Shown here: positions 61,249-64,000 of the stretch, piece by piece | Layout: each line of letters begins with the position of its first letter | Numbering within the stretch: position 1 is the first letter of the stretch | From: Janthinobacterium sp. 344 | GTDB lineage: Bacteria > Pseudomonadota > Gammaproteobacteria > Burkholderiales > Burkholderiaceae_D | NCBI RefSeq assembly: GCF_900112025.1 | Contig: NZ_FOKL01000001.1 | Span: forward strand, 360,762-424,761 | Reading direction: 5' to 3' | Length of the DNA: 64,000 nt | Position numbers and translations under genes: made by a program | Notes under the pieces: generated by a model | Databases searched by the model: none | What the model was told of the DNA's origin: nothing | Seen by the model: only the letters and a program-made list of their open reading frames with translations

Positions 61249-63378
61249 TCAGCTGATCACGCGCACCGCGCCCGGCAAGGGAATCTGCAGGGCCAGGCGG
61301 CACCCGGCGCCCGATGGCGGCGTACCCACCTCGAACTGGCCGCCCAGCGCCGTCACCCTTTCGGAAATGCCGATGAGGCCAAAGCACTGTTTCTTGCGCT
61401 GCTGCTGCGGCGTGATGCCGATGCCGTTGTCGCTGATGGCCACGTACACGGCGCAGGCGTCCGAACTCAGCTCGATCTCGACCTGGCTGGCCTGGGCATG
61501 GCGCATGACGTTGCTGAGCGCTTCCTGCACGATACGGAACAGCACCGTCTCGACCTGGCTGCCGATGGCGGCGAACAGCGCCTCGTCGCGTATCAGCAGG
61601 CGGCAGGCCACGCCGCTGCGCTTGCGGAAGTCGCCCACCTGCCATTCGATGGCGGCCTGCAAGCCCAGGTCCAGCGCCATCGGGCGCAGCTCGTTCATGA
61701 TGCCGCGCACGCTCTTGATGGTGGTGTCGACATTGCTGAGCACGGCACCGACACGGCGGTGCAAACGGGGATGGGAACCCTCGGTGCGCGCGCTGAGCAT
61801 GGAAATATCGATGCGCAGCGCCAGCAGGTTCTGCCCCAGTTCATCGTGGATGTCGCGCGAAATGCGCTTGCGCTCGTCTTCCTTGGCCGTTTCCAGGTGC
61901 AGCGCCAGCTGGCGCAGCTGGGCGTGCGACTGGCGCAGCGCCCCGTCCATCAGCTTGCGCTCGGTGATGTCGGTGTGCGCCACCACCACGCGCAGCGGCC
62001 CTTCGCCGAGGAAGCGGCTGACCTTGGCCTGCGACCAGCGGGGACCGGCGCGCGTGGCAAATTCATACTCGAGCGCGTACGCATCGGTCGTGCCGGCGAT
62101 CACGGCGCGGATGCCGGTGGCCAGCTCGCGCCCGGCATTGCGCTGCCAGCGCGGGTCCGTCTCGCAAAAATGCAGATACTGCAGCTGGTGGCTGGCGTGG
62201 CCGGCAAACGCCAGGCAGGCCTGGTTGGCGTGCACCAGGCTCCCCGCCTGGTCCAGCACCAGCACGCGGTCCGACAGCGAATCGATGGTGGCATGGAAGA
62301 AGCGCTCGGCGTCGCGCAGGGCTTCCTGCGCCCGTTCGCGCTGGTGCACTTCCATCTGCAGGTGCTGGTTGGCGCGCAGCAGCTCGGCCGTACGGTCGAT
62401 GACGCGCTGGTCCAGTTCGCGGTGCAGCTCGCGCAAGTCGGCTTCGGCCAGCTTGCGTTCCGTGATATCGGAAAACACGCCGACAAAATGGCTGATGGCG
62501 CCATCGGCCGAGCGCATGGGCGTGATCGACAGCGATTCGACGAAGCGCTCGCCATTCTTGCGCCGGTTCACCAGCTCGCCATACCAGCTGCCGTCCTGGT
62601 GCAGGCTGCGCCACATGGCTTCATAAAATTGCGGCAGATGCGTGCCGCCGCCCAGGAAGGACGGGTCGCGCCCGATGGCTTCTTCCGCCTGGTAGCCCGT
62701 AATGGTGGTGAAGGCGGGATTGACGGAAATGATGTGGTTCGCGCTATCGGTCACCAGCACGCCTTCGCGGATGGTATCGAGGATGACGAAGGCGCGCCGC
62801 AAGGCCGATTCGCGCGCCAGCTCGTCGCCCAGGTCCGTCACCAGCATGCGCGCCGTGCCGCTGGCGCCGTCGAAGTTGGCCTCGATGCGCACCACGCCGC
62901 CCGAGCGGCCCGCCTCGGACTCGAACAGCTGCGCCTCGAGCACCTGGCGCGCGCCGCTGGCAAACACGGCGTCGAGGAAGCGCCGGAAACCACCCTGCGC
63001 CTGGGGCGCGATGAACTGTTCGAAACGCCGGCCCAGCAGGCGGCTCTTTTCCCGCCGCAGCAAGCCGCAGGCGGCTTCATTGGCGCGCGTGATGACGCCT
63101 TCGGGCGCCAACGAAAAATAGCTGACGGGCGCCTGTTCATACAGCTGCGCATAACGGTCGCGGCTGCTTTCAAATTCATTCTTCAGCTGTTCCAGCTCGG
63201 CCAGGGCCGCGTTCTGCATTTCCAGCTCGATCTGGCTCACCTGCAATTCATGCAGCTGGCGCATCACTTCTTCATTCGACAACGGTGGCGGCACAGGCTG
63301 ACGCTGTCGCTCCGCCAATTGCTCGGCCTGCTCTCTCAGCCTGGCCGGCGCGGCACCGCCGTCGAATGGTTCGCTCAT
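61249..63378 (-). CDS. PAS-domain sensor histidine kinase (NarX-type core)
   Basis: The 709-residue kinase has an N-terminal coiled coil, three PAS domains (about residues 60-170, 190-310 and 355-480; the middle one is the strongest, ending FVGVFSDITERKLAE), a HisKA_3 dimerisation domain with ERKRISRDIHDELGQNL near residue 510 and an ATPase domain with VQEALSNVMRHA and DNGIGI. No membrane segment is seen. It overlaps the upstream gene by 4 bases (ATGA). No response regulator is in the window. Confidence 0.9.
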   Translation of the reverse strand: MSEPFDGGAAPARLREQAEQLAERQRQPVPPPLSNEEVMRQLHELQVSQIELEMQNAALAELEQLKNEFESSRDRYAQLYEQAPVSYFSLAPEGVITRANEAACGLLRREKSRLLGRRFEQFIAPQAQGGFRRFLDAVFASGARQVLEAQLFESEAGRSGGVVRIEANFDGASGTARMLVTDLGDELARESALRRAFVILDTIREGVLVTDSANHIISVNPAFTTITGYQAEEAIGRDPSFLGGGTHLPQFYEAMWRSLHQDGSWYGELVNRRKNGERFVESLSITPMRSADGAISHFVGVFSDITERKLAEADLRELHRELDQRVIDRTAELLRANQHLQMEVHQRERAQEALRDAERFFHATIDSLSDRVLVLDQAGSLVHANQACLAFAGHASHQLQYLHFCETDPRWQRNAGRELATGIRAVIAGTTDAYALEYEFATRAGPRWSQAKVSRFLGEGPLRVVVAHTDITERKLMDGALRQSHAQLRQLALHLETAKEDERKRISRDIHDELGQNLLALRIDISMLSARTEGSHPRLHRRVGAVLSNVDTTIKSVRGIMNELRPMALDLGLQAAIEWQVGDFRKRSGVACRLLIRDEALFAAIGSQVETVLFRIVQEALSNVMRHAQASQVEIELSSDACAVYVAISDNGIGITPQQQRKKQCFGLIGISERVTALGGQFEVGTPPSGAGCRLALQIPLPGAVRVIS

Positions 63379-64000
63379 GACACGCTCTCTCCCGTCGCGC
63401 CGCCAGCCACGGCGCCGGACTGCATCTGGCGCAGCTGGGCTTCCAGCAACTTCGATTCCGTGATGTTGATGAAGGTGACGACCACGCCATCGATCACGTT
63501 TTCAATCGTGCGGTACGGCATGATGCGCACGTTGTACCAGCGCCCCGTCTTGGTCGGCACTTGCCGCTCGCAAAAGACCAGGCTGCGGATGACTTCCAGC
63601 GCGTCCGTTTCCAGCCCCGGATAGTCGAGGTCGTTGACGATATCGCTGAGCGGACGCCGCAAGTCCGTCTGGATCAGCTTGTAGATTTGCGTGGCAGGCG
63701 CCGTGAAGCGGCGGATGCGCAGGTCGCTGTCGAGGAAGATGGTGGCGATGTCCGTGCTGTTAAGCAAGTTCTTCATGTCGCTGTTGACCAGCGACAAATC
63801 ATCGACCTTCGATTGCAGTTCGGCATTGACGGTGTACAGTTCCTCGTTCAGCGACTGCATCTCCTCCTTCGACGTCGTCAGTTCCTCGTTCGTCGATTGC
63901 AGTTCCTCATTCGTCGACTGCAATTCCTCGTTGGCCGATTTGAGTTCCTCGCGCGAGGTCTGCATCTCGTCGCGCACGGCCTGGATTTCATTGCGCGCCT
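63375..64000 (-). CDS. CheB/CheR/PAS fusion protein, partial (N-terminus off the window)
   Basis: About 208 C-terminal residues are visible; the frame is open at base 64000. They contain a coiled coil with repeated ANEELQSTNEEL heptads and a PAS domain (LNSTDIATIFLDSDLRIRRF, then FINITESKLLEAQLRQ). This pairing is typical of CheB-CheR-PAS fusions of chemotaxis-like pathways. Its translation is coupled to the downstream histidine kinase. Confidence 0.8.
   Translation of the reverse strand, partial: ARNEIQAVRDEMQTSREELKSANEELQSTNEELQSTNEELTTSKEEMQSLNEELYTVNAELQSKVDDLSLVNSDMKNLLNSTDIATIFLDSDLRIRRFTAPATQIYKLIQTDLRRPLSDIVNDLDYPGLETDALEVIRSLVFCERQVPTKTGRWYNVRIMPYRTIENVIDGVVVTFINITESKLLEAQLRQMQSGAVAGGATGESVS

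Noticed and set aside
60883..63624. A 913-codon open frame on the plus strand across the S46 peptidase and kinase genes
   Set aside because: It is antisense to two well-supported genes, has no recognisable domain, and arises from the high GC content at third positions. Similar long frames at 12883-14736, 39275-41089 and 59070-61142 were rejected for the same reason.

Overview
The window is 64 kb of high-GC, densely coding DNA from a Gram-negative bacterium. The best fit is a betaproteobacterium of the Oxalobacteraceae (Janthinobacterium, Massilia or Duganella type). The signs are an OmpR/EnvZ pair, a PEP-CTERM exported protein, the gene order tsaB-rimI-uracil-DNA glycosylase-DUF1853, a dapC-dapD-arsC-like-dapE-prmB block, a type VI secretion vgrG island and flagellar genes. 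This is inferred from gene content; no rRNA or tRNA gene is present to confirm it.

Layout. 1-3 kb: a lipoprotein cut by the left edge, the RNA helicase RhlE and a DUF4105 membrane protein. 3-10.7 kb: small metabolic and regulatory genes, including three divergent regulator/target pairs (TetR with a YecD-like hydrolase, LysR with D-tartrate dehydratase, TetR with an MFS exporter) and a motA without motB. 10.8-12.6 kb: a lower-GC block of four unrecognised small genes on the minus strand, with a copy of a short imperfect palindrome in every gap. 12.7-19.5 kb: a DUF4153 membrane protein, a MerR-controlled membrane protein, a PEP-CTERM protein, an RraA-like protein and an MFS/AraC pair. 19.5-26 kb: a 102-bp duplicated repeat, fliD, a PilZ protein, radA with a LexA-type box, alr and lplT.

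26-39 kb is the housekeeping core: a translationally coupled operon (tsaB, rimI, uracil-DNA glycosylase, DUF1853), then the succinylase branch of lysine/meso-diaminopimelate synthesis (dapC, dapD, dapE), prmB, an ABC-F ATPase, a CheW protein and arfB. Three GGGGTC-type palindromes sit in gaps of this stretch. 39-46 kb: a FapA/DUF342 protein, ompR-envZ with a probable tandem OmpR site, an Imm26 protein, an encapsulated-ferritin-like protein that seems to have lost its metal ligands, and a YqhD-type alcohol dehydrogenase.

46-50 kb is a vitamin uptake locus. A TPP riboswitch precedes a TonB-dependent receptor, and the receptor gene converges stop-to-stop with pnuC and a NadR-like kinase. Together these could import thiamin (or a related compound) through both membranes and trap it by phosphorylation. 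51-58.7 kb is an orphan type VI island: VgrG with a transthyretin-like tail, a phospholipase D effector of the Tle5 kind, and two tandem Sel1-repeat lipoproteins that are probable immunity proteins, the outer copy truncated. 59-64 kb: an S46 dipeptidyl-peptidase and a PAS/histidine kinase pair whose upstream gene runs off the right edge.
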